This document shows positions 26,219 through 37,124 of a stretch of 64,000 bases of DNA, piece after piece. Source of the stretch: Pseudomonas haemolytica (lineage in GTDB: Bacteria > Pseudomonadota > Gammaproteobacteria > Pseudomonadales > Pseudomonadaceae). The translations under genes and the position numbers were made by a program. The notes beneath the pieces were generated by a model. That model was not told the DNA's origin. It did no database searches and saw nothing but the letters and a program-made list of their open reading frames with translations. The stretch is taken from positions 182,425-246,424 of the forward strand of contig NZ_VOIW01000008.1 of the NCBI RefSeq assembly GCF_009659625.1. The letters are read 5' to 3'. Numbering within the stretch: the first letter of the stretch is position 1; each line of letters opens with the position of its first letter.

Positions 26219-29170
26219 TTACTCAGCATCCAGATGCATTGGCGTGACGACCCGACCATCTTTCTCGGCCTGCCCCAACTGCGCATCAATGAAGTACACC
26301 CGGTCATCTTCCAACTGCCCCTTGTCCACCAGGTAATCCTTGATCGTACTGGCGCGGTCTTGGCCCAGTTGGCGCAACAGCACATCACTGCCGCTCCAGA
26401 ACTTGATCACGCCGTCCTTGAGCTTCGCCGTGCGTTCAGCGCTGCCCAGGTCCTTCCATTCGGCCGGTGGTTGCTGTTTGAGGCGAGTGCGGTAGATACC
26501 CTCCAGCAACGGTGCTTTTTCTTTCTCTGGCACCTCAAGCAACGACGCCTGGGCGGGGACTTTGTCGCCACGACGCTGGAGGATCTTGTAGTAGTTGTAT
26601 TGGTATTCACGCTCCAGCCGTTGTGCGGCCAGGAACGGCCCGTCGCTGCTGGCAGCTGCGGTACCTTCGATTTCCAGGCGCAGGGTAGGGCGCTCTTTCA
26701 GCGCCTTGGCCAGGGTGTTCAGCGCGCCTTCGGCATCTTTGTTCAGCTCACTGGAGCCTGCGGCAAACGACACGTTCCCCAGGTCTTCAGAGCCGCCACC
26801 GGTCACCAGCCCGCCGATAAACTTGAAGGGCGCCGTTGCCGCACGGACGACAAGGTTACGCAGGGTCTGCCACACAATCGGCATCACGCTGAATTGTGGG
26901 TTGTTCAGGTCGCCGGTTACCGGCAGTTCGATGGAGATCTTGCCGTCGGAGTCCTTGAGCAGCGCAACCGCCAGGCGAATCGGCAAGTCCACGGCGTCAG
27001 CGCTGTCGACTTTCTCACCCAGTTGCAGTTGCTCGACCACCACTTTGTTCTCGGCCTTCAACTGGCCCTTGGTGATCACGTAGTGCAGGTCCAGGTTGAG
27101 GCGGCCTTTGCGGATACGGAAACCGGCGAACTTGCCCGAGTACGGCGTCAATGTGGTCAGCTCGACACGCTTGAAGCTGGTGGCGATGTCCAGCGCTGCC
27201 ATCGGGTCAAACGGATTCACGCTGCCTTTGATGGTCACCGGCGCGTAGCGGTCCACTTTACCCTTTATGTCGACGCTGGCCGGTTTGGCCTGGCGACTGT
27301 CGATGGTGCCAATCTGGCCGTTGAGCTGTTGAATCGCGGTGGCAAAGTTGGGAGTGAGGCTGAAGTCGGCAAAGTTGGCCGAGCCGTCGTTGATCGCGAT
27401 CTGGCCGATATGAACGCCCAGTGGCTTCTCGTTGTTGGCTGCAGGTTTGGCGGCCGACTTCGACTTGTTGCCACTGTCTGCCGGCTGTGGAATCAGCAGA
27501 TCGTCAATGTTGGTGGTGCGGTCGTCGTTGATCATGAAGCGCACATACGGCTGCTGCAGGTTGACCTTGTCGATCGACAGGCTTTGGCCGTGCTGGTAGT
27601 TCACGCCCTCCAGCACCAGGCGTTGCCACTTGAGGAAGTCGCGGGTCTTGAGCGTATCCAGGGTGTGCAGTTGATCAACCTGGGCGCGGCCGGTGACCTG
27701 AAGTGCCAGTGGCTCGGTGCTTTTGAGGTTCACATCCAGGTTGCTGCCCAGCATGCCGCTACGCAGTTCCAGGCGAATAAACGGACTGATGTAGGACTGG
27801 GCGACACGCAGGTCGATGTCCTGGGTGTTCACTTTCAGTTTGGCGCTGACCGGGTTGAGGTTAACCTCGCCAGTTGCCTGGATCTTGCCTTGCTTGCCCA
27901 GGCCGGTGTCGACCTTCAAGGTAAATGGGCTCTGGTTGAGGCTGTCGAAGTTCTGCACGTCGACATTCAATGGGCCCAGCTCCAGCGCGACCGCAGGCTT
28001 GGCCTGGCGGTCGGCCAGGTGCACCTGATAGTTACGCAGTTGTACATCCTTGAGCAGCACTTGCCAGGGTTTGTTCGGGGCCGCCGGTTGCGCTTCAGGG
28101 GCATCGGCAGTGGCCGGCGCATTGACCGGTTCCGGAGCCTTGGCTGGTTTGCTCGGCTGGCTGGCGAACAGTTTCTGCCAGTCCAGTTGCCCATCGGCCT
28201 CACGGGCGGCCCAGGTTTCCAGCTTGTTGCTGCGGATCTTGCCGACAATCACCTGCTGCTTAGCCAGGTCCACCGTGGTTTCGCTGACATCCAGGCGCTC
28301 CAGGCGGGCCAGTGGCCGACCATCCGGCGCCTTGATCGCAAAGGGTGCGATGCTGGCGGCGGTATTGGTCAGGTTCAGTTCGGTTTCTTTGGCCAGGCTG
28401 AATTTATAGTCGGTGCTGAAGTTGAGCACACCGTCTTCCAGCACCAGTGGCAAGGCGTCACGCACATACGGCCACCAGGCTTTCATCTTGCCATCGGTGA
28501 CCTTCAAGGTGCCTTCGGAGGTGATCGGTACCAGGCTGAAATTGCCTTTCCAGTCGATCTGCCCACCTTCAGGGCCGGCGGCGACCAGGGTCATGTCGGC
28601 GTTGTCTTCGGGCAAGGTGCTGAGGTTTTTCAGCTCGAAGTCGAGTTTGTCGTAGAGGAATTCGATGGGTTCGCTGGGGCGTAGATCCTGGAAATGCAGG
28701 TTACCGCCCGCCAGCTTGATGCTGTCGATACGCAGTGGAAACGGCTTGGCATCGGGGTCGGCCGGAGTCGGCTCGCTCGGTGGCAGTTTGAACAGCTGCG
28801 CCAGGTTAAGTTGGCCGGATTTGTCGAACAGCAGTTCGGTCTTGGGCTGGTCCAGTTGCACATCGGCCAGGTGCAGGGCGCGGGTCCAGAGACTGTCCAC
28901 TTGCAGGTTGGCGTAAAAGCGCTCGAAACCCACTTGTTCTTTGCCAGGCTCACCGATCTTCAGGCCCCACAGCGTCAGTTCGAGGCTGAACGGGTTGAGC
29001 TCGATGCGCTCGATTCGCGCTGGCACCGTGGCGTAGTTCGCCAACTGTTGGTTGGCAATGCGAAGGGCAATGCCGGGTAAGATCAGAAAGCCCAGCACGC
29101 TGTACAAAGCAAGGGCGGTCAACAAGGCGCCTGCGGCGCGAATCAATCCTTTGGGCATGGGTGACGCCAT
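26219..29170 (-). CDS. DUF748 (AsmA-like) envelope protein with a split OmpA-like motif
   Basis: A 983-aa protein with one N-terminal transmembrane segment (about 12-32, AGALLTALALYSVLGFLILP) and a very long periplasmic part of repeating beta-strand segments in which the same phrases recur (LKVNTQDI, VNLQQPYVRF). This is typical of the DUF748/AsmA-like superfamily, whose members resemble lipid-transfer bridge proteins. Near the C-terminus, FAAGSSELNKDAEGALNTLA (about 800-820) and DRASTIKDYLVDKG (about 930-945) resemble the two halves of an OmpA-like peptidoglycan-binding domain, separated by about 100 residues. It is probably a single transcription unit. The exact function is unknown. Confidence 0.8.
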   Translation of the reverse strand: MASPMPKGLIRAAGALLTALALYSVLGFLILPGIALRIANQQLANYATVPARIERIELNPFSLELTLWGLKIGEPGKEQVGFERFYANLQVDSLWTRALHLADVQLDQPKTELLFDKSGQLNLAQLFKLPPSEPTPADPDAKPFPLRIDSIKLAGGNLHFQDLRPSEPIEFLYDKLDFELKNLSTLPEDNADMTLVAAGPEGGQIDWKGNFSLVPITSEGTLKVTDGKMKAWWPYVRDALPLVLEDGVLNFSTDYKFSLAKETELNLTNTAASIAPFAIKAPDGRPLARLERLDVSETTVDLAKQQVIVGKIRSNKLETWAAREADGQLDWQKLFASQPSKPAKAPEPVNAPATADAPEAQPAAPNKPWQVLLKDVQLRNYQVHLADRQAKPAVALELGPLNVDVQNFDSLNQSPFTLKVDTGLGKQGKIQATGEVNLNPVSAKLKVNTQDIDLRVAQSYISPFIRLELRSGMLGSNLDVNLKSTEPLALQVTGRAQVDQLHTLDTLKTRDFLKWQRLVLEGVNYQHGQSLSIDKVNLQQPYVRFMINDDRTTNIDDLLIPQPADSGNKSKSAAKPAANNEKPLGVHIGQIAINDGSANFADFSLTPNFATAIQQLNGQIGTIDSRQAKPASVDIKGKVDRYAPVTIKGSVNPFDPMAALDIATSFKRVELTTLTPYSGKFAGFRIRKGRLNLDLHYVITKGQLKAENKVVVEQLQLGEKVDSADAVDLPIRLAVALLKDSDGKISIELPVTGDLNNPQFSVMPIVWQTLRNLVVRAATAPFKFIGGLVTGGGSEDLGNVSFAAGSSELNKDAEGALNTLAKALKERPTLRLEIEGTAAASSDGPFLAAQRLEREYQYNYYKILQRRGDKVPAQASLLEVPEKEKAPLLEGIYRTRLKQQPPAEWKDLGSAERTAKLKDGVIKFWSGSDVLLRQLGQDRASTIKDYLVDKGQLEDDRVYFIDAQLGQAEKDGRVVTPMHLDAE

Positions 29171-29245
29171 CTATGTCGAACGAGAGTGCCTTGGAGTATG
29201 GCACGGGAATTCGGTTCCGAAGAACCGTGGGCCTTGGGAAACTTC

Positions 29246-30262
29246 CTACAACTGCAGGATCAAGGTCTTCAATGGCGGTTGTTGATCTTTCGAGGGGAAG
29301 TCGGCCCCGGGTGTCATGACCTGCCAGTCACGTACGGGGCGACCGGCTTTTTCTGCGCAACGCAGCACCTGCTCACGCCAGTCATCCATGCTGACCTTCG
29401 CCAGGTTGTTGCAACAAATCAGCACGCCATTGTCGGCGGTAGCCAGCAGCGCGGGCTTGAGCAGGCTCTGATAGTCGCGCAACAGGTCGACGGTACCGAA
29501 GGCGCTCTTGGCCCAGGCCGGAGGGTCGAGCAGCACCAGATCGTACTGACGCGGCTCCAGGCGTGGATAGCTGGGCAGCTTCTGGCCACGACGCTGGGTG
29601 ATCGGCAGGCCCGCCAACTGGCGAATCGCCGGGAAGTAATCGGACTGCACAAATTCCATGGTTGGCAGATGCGGATTGAGCTGGCCGTTTTCACGCCCAA
29701 CCGCCAGGTTGCCCTCGGCAAAATCCAGGTTGCACACCTCGCGCGCACCGCCGGCCGCCGCGCTCAAGCCCACGCCGCAGGTGTAGGCGAACAGGTTCAG
29801 CACGCTTTTGCCGGCACTGTGATCCTTGACCCAGCCACGGGTGTTACGCAGGTCGAGGAACAGCAACGGGTCTTGTCCGGCATGGCGTCCACGTACGCGG
29901 TAGTTGAGGCCCCATTCGTGGCCGACCAGGTCTTCCAGCGCCGCAGGCTCTGCACGGTACACCGTGTCTTCGCGGTCGATCCGCGAGTTGCCCCGGGCAC
30001 GGTCGTTGTATACCAGCAGCAATTCCAGGCCCATGTACTGGTTGATCAGTTGGTGCAGGTCCAGCAGGTCTGCGCTTTCAAGGGACTGGTGGAAGCTCTG
30101 CACCAATAATTGCGGGCCGTAGCGATCGATGGTCAGGCCACCGGCACCTTCCTGGCTGCCGTGAAACAGTCGATAGCAGTCCGTACCTTGGGCGTGCAGC
30201 GTATTGAGGAGGTCTTGGCGATAATCGAGGGCGGCGCGCAGCGCCTGATTCAAGGGAGTCAT
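29246..30262 (-). CDS. Class I SAM-dependent methyltransferase, RlmI-like
   Basis: A 338-aa putative nucleic-acid methyltransferase. The N-terminal part (to about 120) has the GLTIDRYG and LLLVYNDR patterns of the RlmI/YccW group. The SAM fold follows, with VLNLFAYTCGVGLSAAAGGA (motif I) and the catalytic-loop-like LVLLDPPAWAKS near 250. RlmI itself makes m5C in 23S rRNA and carries a PUA domain, which is not clear here, so the target is uncertain. The ATG at 30262 was kept. It runs in the same direction as its neighbours, with gaps of 75 bp and 69 bp. Confidence 0.82.
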   Translation of the reverse strand: MTPLNQALRAALDYRQDLLNTLHAQGTDCYRLFHGSQEGAGGLTIDRYGPQLLVQSFHQSLESADLLDLHQLINQYMGLELLLVYNDRARGNSRIDREDTVYRAEPAALEDLVGHEWGLNYRVRGRHAGQDPLLFLDLRNTRGWVKDHSAGKSVLNLFAYTCGVGLSAAAGGAREVCNLDFAEGNLAVGRENGQLNPHLPTMEFVQSDYFPAIRQLAGLPITQRRGQKLPSYPRLEPRQYDLVLLDPPAWAKSAFGTVDLLRDYQSLLKPALLATADNGVLICCNNLAKVSMDDWREQVLRCAEKAGRPVRDWQVMTPGADFPSKDQQPPLKTLILQL

Positions 30263-30331
30263 GGAGCGCGCCTTGCTAGCGGGTAAATGAGGGCAATATG
30301 GGCGCGGAGTTTAACAGCTATGGGCCGCCAC

Positions 30332-31201
30332 CTACATCAACCCCATCCGCCGATGGGCGCGCTGCACCGAACCATTGCGCATCGCCCAGCGCAGCAGTGG
30401 CGCACTGCGCCTGACCCCGGCGCGGATCATCTGGCGTTGCAGTGGGCTCTGGTATTGGTCGAGCATTGCGCTTGCCCAGTCGGGCAGCAGGTCGATCCCG
30501 GCCTGCATCATCAGGCTGCCGAAGGGTTTGGCCAACGTACTGGGGGCAGGGGCATTGAGCAGCAGGCGCAGCACCTCGCGGCTGCGTTCGTCGCACCGCA
30601 GTTGCGGGCGGATGCGCGCCAGGTAATCCGAAATTTCCTGGCGTGAACGCGGCACACGCCGAGCGCCCAGGCGTTCGGCGACCAAGGCAATTTCGCTGTA
30701 GTAGCGATCCTGGTCCCGACCCGAAAGCTGTGGGTTGCGATAACGCAGGTAAGCAGCGAGAAAGTTGCTGACCTCGGCCACATGCACCCAGGTCAGCAGC
30801 TCTGGATCGCTGGCCGCATAAGGTCGCCCATCCGGTGCATGGCCGACCACCTGCAGGTGAATGGTGCGCACTTTTTCGATCAACCACTCAGCGTCCTTGC
30901 GCGAGCCGAAGGTGGTGCCGGAAATGAACTGCGAGGTACGCCGCAAGCGCCCGAGCATGTCCTGGCGGAAATTCGAATGGTCCCACACGCCGGCCAGAGC
31001 CAATGGGTGCAAGGCTTGCAGCATCAAGGCACTGATGCCACCGATAAGCATGCTGCTGAAGTCGCCATGCACTTGCCAACTCATTGAATCCGGCCCGAAC
31101 AGGCCCGGATCGCCCTTGGGGTTCTCCAGGTCCAGTTGGCCCAGTGACAAGCCCGTCAGGCTCATCAACTGGGTTTCGATACGACTGCGGATAAATTCCA
31201 T
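30332..31201 (-). CDS. Oxygenase MpaB family protein (DUF2236)
   Basis: A 289-aa soluble protein of the MpaB/DUF2236 group, related to the rubber-cleaving latex-clearing protein, whose members carry a heme or metal. Typical segments are SSMLIGGISALMLQALHPLA (about 49-68), with the His of LHP, RRTSQFISGTTFGS, and TWVHVAEVSNFL with a second conserved His. The substrate is unknown. The gene starts 16 bp after the acs stop, so it may be read from the acs promoter, but no functional link to acetate is evident. Confidence 0.8.
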   Translation of the reverse strand: MEFIRSRIETQLMSLTGLSLGQLDLENPKGDPGLFGPDSMSWQVHGDFSSMLIGGISALMLQALHPLALAGVWDHSNFRQDMLGRLRRTSQFISGTTFGSRKDAEWLIEKVRTIHLQVVGHAPDGRPYAASDPELLTWVHVAEVSNFLAAYLRYRNPQLSGRDQDRYYSEIALVAERLGARRVPRSRQEISDYLARIRPQLRCDERSREVLRLLLNAPAPSTLAKPFGSLMMQAGIDLLPDWASAMLDQYQSPLQRQMIRAGVRRSAPLLRWAMRNGSVQRAHRRMGLM

Positions 31202-31217
31202 GGAGGCTCGGGTGTTC

Positions 31218-33155
<1,938 letters not shown>

Positions 33156-33220
33156 GAGCGATCCTTATTCTTGTTTTTGCGACAAGCAATAAAGATGCAC
33201 CCTGTGGCGGGAGGGTTCAA

Positions 33221-33246
33221 GGCCAACGTCCAAACGGACGTTGGCC
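33221..33246 (-). terminator. Terminator after pgi
   Basis: GGCCAACGTCC and GGACGTTGGCC form an 11-bp perfect stem around a 4-base loop, 13 bp beyond the pgi stop on the minus strand. The following TTGAA is a weak T-run. It separates pgi from acs. Confidence 0.75.
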
Positions 33247-33258
33247 TCCAAACCTGCT

Positions 33259-34923
33259 TCAGCCGCGGTGACGACCGCGGAAGTAGTTGATCAGGCCTTG
33301 GGTCGAGGCATCGTCTGCCAGGGTTTCTTCGGCGCCGGTCAGGCGGTTGTACACGCCTTTGCCCAGCTCCTTGCCCAGCTCCACGCCCCATTGGTCGAAG
33401 GCGTTGATGCCCCAGACAACGCTCTGCACGAACACCTTGTGCTCATACATCGCCACCAGTGCACCGAGGCGACGCGGGCTGATGCGCTCGACCACGATGG
33501 TGTTGCTCGGACGGTTGCCCGGGATCACCTTGTGGGGTGCCAGCTTCTGTACTTCAGCTTCCGGCAGGCCTTTTTCACGCAGCTCGGCCTCGGCTTCGCT
33601 GCGGGTCTTGCCAAGCATCAGTGCCTGGCTCTGGGACAGGCAGTTGGCGTACAGCCATTGATGGTGGTCGGACACCGGGTTGAAGCTGACGATCGGCACA
33701 ATGAAGTCAGCCGGGATCAGTTGGGTCCCTTGGTGCAGCAACTGGTGGTAAGCGTGCTGCCCGTTGCAGCCTACGCCGCCCCAGATCACCGGGCCGGTAT
33801 CGGTGGACACCGGCGTGCCATCTTGGCGCACGCTCTTGCCGTTGGATTCCATGTCCAGTTGTTGCAAGTGCTTGGTGATGTTGCGCAGGTAATGGTCGTA
33901 CGGCAGGATCGCATGGCTCTGCGCACCCCAGAAGTTGCCGTACCACACGCCCAGCAAGCCTAGCAGTACGGGCATGTTGGCTTCGAACGGTGCGTTCTGG
34001 AAATGCTGGTCCATGGTATAGGCACCGGACAGCAGCTCCTTGAAGTTGGACATGCCGATGGCCAGGGCAATTGGCAAGCCGATGGCGGACCACAGCGAGT
34101 AACGCCCGCCTACCCAGTCCCACATCGGGAAGATGTTCTCTTCGCGGATGCCGAAGGCCACGGCCGCGGCGTTGTTGCTCGAGACCGCGATGAAGTGGCG
34201 ATACAGCTCGGCTTCCGAGCCACCCTGGGCCAGGTACCAGGCACGTGCGGCCTGGGCGTTCTTCAGGGTTTCAAGGGTATTGAAGGATTTGGACGAGACG
34301 ATGAACAACGTGGTCTCGGCACGCAGCTTCATGGTCAGCTCGTGGAACTCGCTGCCGTCGATATTTGCCAGGTAGTGGCAGCGCACGCCTTTGTGGGCGT
34401 AGGACAGCAGGGCTTCGGAGACCAGTTCCGGGCCGAGGAACGAGCCACCGATACCGATGTTCACCACGTCGGTGATCGGCTTCTCGGTGTAGCCACGCCA
34501 CAGGCCGTCGTGGATGCGCCCGACCAGGTCAGTGATCTGGTTCAGCACCTTGTGCACGTCCGGCATGATATTCACGCCGTTGACCGACAGCTTGTCACCC
34601 ACTGGGCGGCGCAGCGCGGTGTGCAGCGCTGGGCGGCCTTCGGAGGAGTTGACCGGCTCACCGGCGTACAGCGCGTCGATCGCGCCTTTAAGATTTACTT
34701 CATTGGCCAGGTCCACCAGCAGGTCGCGGGTTTCACGGGTGATCAGGTTTTTCGAGTAATCGAGGAAAAGTCCGCAGCTGCTCAAGGTGAACTGGGAAAA
34801 ACGCTGAGGATCGGCATTGAACGCCTCGCGCATGCTGAAATCCTGCATGGCTTGGCGATGTTGGGTAAGCGCTTGCCAGGCGGGCAGCGCGGTAACGTCA
34901 TGAGGGGTGCGGTAGTACGCCAT
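33259..34923 (-). CDS. pgi: Glucose-6-phosphate isomerase
   Basis: Interconverts glucose-6-phosphate and fructose-6-phosphate; in Pseudomonas it serves mainly in gluconeogenesis and hexose cycling. The 554-aa product has both SIS domains with the signatures DVVNIGIGGSFLGP and FIVSSKSFNTLET, and the late GVELGKELGKG carrying the catalytic Lys. The length is that of the proteobacterial form. The ATG at 34923 matches MAYYRTPHDVTALPAWQ. Confidence 0.98.
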   Translation of the reverse strand: MAYYRTPHDVTALPAWQALTQHRQAMQDFSMREAFNADPQRFSQFTLSSCGLFLDYSKNLITRETRDLLVDLANEVNLKGAIDALYAGEPVNSSEGRPALHTALRRPVGDKLSVNGVNIMPDVHKVLNQITDLVGRIHDGLWRGYTEKPITDVVNIGIGGSFLGPELVSEALLSYAHKGVRCHYLANIDGSEFHELTMKLRAETTLFIVSSKSFNTLETLKNAQAARAWYLAQGGSEAELYRHFIAVSSNNAAAVAFGIREENIFPMWDWVGGRYSLWSAIGLPIALAIGMSNFKELLSGAYTMDQHFQNAPFEANMPVLLGLLGVWYGNFWGAQSHAILPYDHYLRNITKHLQQLDMESNGKSVRQDGTPVSTDTGPVIWGGVGCNGQHAYHQLLHQGTQLIPADFIVPIVSFNPVSDHHQWLYANCLSQSQALMLGKTRSEAEAELREKGLPEAEVQKLAPHKVIPGNRPSNTIVVERISPRRLGALVAMYEHKVFVQSVVWGINAFDQWGVELGKELGKGVYNRLTGAEETLADDASTQGLINYFRGRHRG

Positions 34924-35147
34924 CGCTGCGGGTTTCCTTTTTATTACGGGGACTGCCTTTAGGACACTTCAAAGCCCGGAACATCCAGTCTTATCTCAAG
35001 GACTGGGTTCCAGACAGCGCTAACCATAGCGCAGGGCAATTACATTAAACCTAGCGTGTCGATATGTCTTGGCTTTGTCGGTGCCGTGGCCGGTACTTTT
35101 TTATACCGGCACAGCTATCGGGGCAACAGGTTGGGAGTAAAGAGGGC
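34924..35147. other. pgi-panC spacer without panD
   Basis: A 224-bp spacer holding no recognisable gene. In P. aeruginosa panD (aspartate decarboxylase) lies between pgi and panC; here there is no matching frame. A GCCGGTA/TACCGGC hairpin (35089-35095 with 35104-35110) lies after the panC stop and could end the pan transcript. Confidence 0.6.
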
Positions 35148-35999
35148 TCAGGCGAGGTTCAGGTGCAGGTTATCAATGAGACGTGTCGCCCCCAGATAAG
35201 CCGCAACCAGTATCACGACATCACGATCTTCAGCCGTAGCCGGACGCAGATGCACGCCTTGGCGTACTTCCAGGTAATCCATGCGCAACCCAGCGGCTTC
35301 AATGAGATGGATCTGCTCGGCACGCAGCTTGGCGAAATCATGCTCACCGCCTTTGATGGCAGTGGCGATCTGGCTGAGGGCGCGGTACAGCACAGGCGCT
35401 ACAGCGCGTTGCTCCTCGGTGAGATAGCCGTTGCGCGATGACAGCGCGAGGCCGTCCTCTGCGCGTACGGTGGGCTCACCGATGATCTGGATCGGCATGT
35501 TCAGGTCATGAACCATGGCGCGAATCACCGCCAGTTGCTGGTAATCCTTCTGACCAAATACGGCCATGTCCGGCTGGACCATGTTGAACAACTTGCTGAC
35601 CACGGTGGCCACGCCCTCGAAGTGCCCTGGGCGGCTGGCGCCACACAAACCTTCGGACAGTTGTGGAACGCTGACGCGGGTCTGGCCGGTCATGCCGCCT
35701 GGGTACATTTCCTCGACGGTAGGCGCGAACAGCAGGTTGCAGCCGGCTTGCAAGAGCTTTTCCTGATCGGCGGCCAGCGTGCGAGGGTACTTGTCCAAGT
35801 CTTCGCCGGCACCGAATTGCAGCGGGTTGACGAAAATACTCGCCACCACGAAATCCGCTTGCTGCGCAGCCTTGGTGACCAGGGTGGCATGGCCGCTGTG
35901 CAGATTGCCCATGGTGGGCACGAAGCCGATGCGTTTGCCGGCACTGCGGGCGTGGGTCACGGCGGCCCGTAGTTCGCGGACGGTTTTAACGGTGTTCAT
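35148..35999 (-). CDS. panC: Pantothenate synthetase
   Basis: Condenses pantoate with beta-alanine, using ATP, to make pantothenate for coenzyme A. The 283-aa product has the nucleotidyltransferase HIGH-like motif MGNLHSGH near 30-37, the VFGQKDYQQLAVI segment, and SSRNGYL as KMSKS-like loop. Its start overlaps the panB stop by 4 bp, so PanB and PanC are coupled. The beta-alanine source (PanD) is not encoded beside it. Confidence 0.97.
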   Translation of the reverse strand: MNTVKTVRELRAAVTHARSAGKRIGFVPTMGNLHSGHATLVTKAAQQADFVVASIFVNPLQFGAGEDLDKYPRTLAADQEKLLQAGCNLLFAPTVEEMYPGGMTGQTRVSVPQLSEGLCGASRPGHFEGVATVVSKLFNMVQPDMAVFGQKDYQQLAVIRAMVHDLNMPIQIIGEPTVRAEDGLALSSRNGYLTEEQRAVAPVLYRALSQIATAIKGGEHDFAKLRAEQIHLIEAAGLRMDYLEVRQGVHLRPATAEDRDVVILVAAYLGATRLIDNLHLNLA

Positions 36000-36796
36000 G
36001 CAGAGAATCCGTGTTCGATGCCCGGGAAAGTGACGGCTTTGACTTCACTGACGTAGGCACTCAGCGCTGCATGGATGCTGTCTTGGCCGGCCATGAAGTT
36101 TTTAACGAACTTGGGTACGTGGCCGGTCATCGACAGGCCGAGCATGTCGTGCAGTACCAGTACCTGACCATCGGTGGCGGAACCTGCGCCAATGCCGATC
36201 ACCGGCACTTTGACGGCCTGGGTGATTTCTGCGGCCAGTTCGCTCGGTACGCACTCCAGCACAATCATCGCGGCACCGGCTTGTTCCAGGGCGATAGCAT
36301 CGGCGCGCATCTGGCGGGCCTGTGCTTCATTGCGGCCCTGTACCTTGTAACCGCCGAGGATGTTCACCGACTGTGGCGTCAGGCCCATATGCGCACACAC
36401 CGGTACGCCACGTTCAGCCAGCAGTCGGATCGACTCGGCCAGCCACACGGCACCTTCGACTTTGATCATGTGCGCGCCGGCCTGCATCAGCTTGCCGGCG
36501 TTCTGGAAGGTTTGCTCAAGCGTGGCGTAACCCATGAACGGCAGGTCGGCGATGATCAAGGCGCCGTCGTTGCCACGCTTGACGCTGGCGGTGTGGTAGG
36601 CAAGTTCATCCGTGGTCACGGGCAGCGTGCTGTCATTCCCTTGAAGAACCATGCCCAGGGAGTCGCCCACTAGCAACACCTCTACCCCAGCCTGGCAGCA
36701 GGCGTTGGCGAAAGTAGCGTCATAGCAAGTCAGCATGGTGATTTTTTCACCTTTGAGCTTGAGGCTCTGCAAGGTGGTCAGGGTAATGTCTGGCAT
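35996..36796 (-). CDS. panB: 3-methyl-2-oxobutanoate hydroxymethyltransferase
   Basis: Makes ketopantoate from alpha-ketoisovalerate and methylene-tetrahydrofolate, the first pantothenate step. The 266-aa TIM barrel has the family signatures LLVGDSLGMVLQG, KVEGAVW (metal and substrate site) and GIGAGSATDGQVLV. The ketoisovalerate precursor comes from the ilv pathway encoded at 57-61 kb. The ATG at 36796 has GAGGACC before it. The gene is the first of a panB-panC unit. Confidence 0.97.
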   Translation of the reverse strand: MPDITLTTLQSLKLKGEKITMLTCYDATFANACCQAGVEVLLVGDSLGMVLQGNDSTLPVTTDELAYHTASVKRGNDGALIIADLPFMGYATLEQTFQNAGKLMQAGAHMIKVEGAVWLAESIRLLAERGVPVCAHMGLTPQSVNILGGYKVQGRNEAQARQMRADAIALEQAGAAMIVLECVPSELAAEITQAVKVPVIGIGAGSATDGQVLVLHDMLGLSMTGHVPKFVKNFMAGQDSIHAALSAYVSEVKAVTFPGIEHGFSA

Positions 36797-37118
36797 GAAA
36801 AGGGTCCTCGTTCAGGCGCTTGGAAACAGCGAGTAACGCGCGTGAGTCTTCGTTTATACAGGCGCACTGTCTTGGAAGCAGTGCTTATAAGGCCTGGATT
36901 GCGCCCTTTAGCGCCGGGTTGGCGGCAGCGGGACGCCTATAGTCGTGAGGAGGACACGGGAAGTCAATTGGATGTGTTACCGCATTGTTACGATGGCGGT
37001 GTTACCGCTGTTACTGACGCGATTGTAGGCGCGAGATTGCTCTCGAAAAACTAATAGCCACCGGATTTAATCAGGCTGTGCGCGTTATCGTTGACGATTT
37101 TCGCGAGCAAGCTCGCTC
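36797..37118. other. folK-panB spacer with four GTTAC repeats
   Basis: A 322-bp spacer with no convincing gene. Four copies of GTTAC in the same orientation start at 36976, 36987, 37001 and 37010, two of them within TGTTACCGC. They are about 200 bp before panB on the opposite reading sense. The near-folK end is a REP element. Confidence 0.55.
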
Positions 37119-37124
37119 CTACAG
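37098..37124. repeat. REP sequence overlapping the folK stop codon
   Basis: On the minus strand this reads CTGTAGGAGCGAGCTTGCTC followed by GCGAAAA, a standard single REP of fluorescent pseudomonads. Its first six bases supply the last codon (CTG) and stop (TAG) of folK. Confidence 0.88.

Noticed and set aside
26201..28684. Plus-strand open frame of 827 codons opposite the DUF748 gene
   Set aside because: It lies inside the complement of a family-supported gene and starts in the REPIN flank. The antisense-type composition argues against a real gene.
36842..37054. Plus-strand 70-codon frame in the folK-panB spacer
   Set aside because: It has no ribosome-binding site or family, and its codons run through the GTTAC repeats. 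It is better explained as regulatory spacer.
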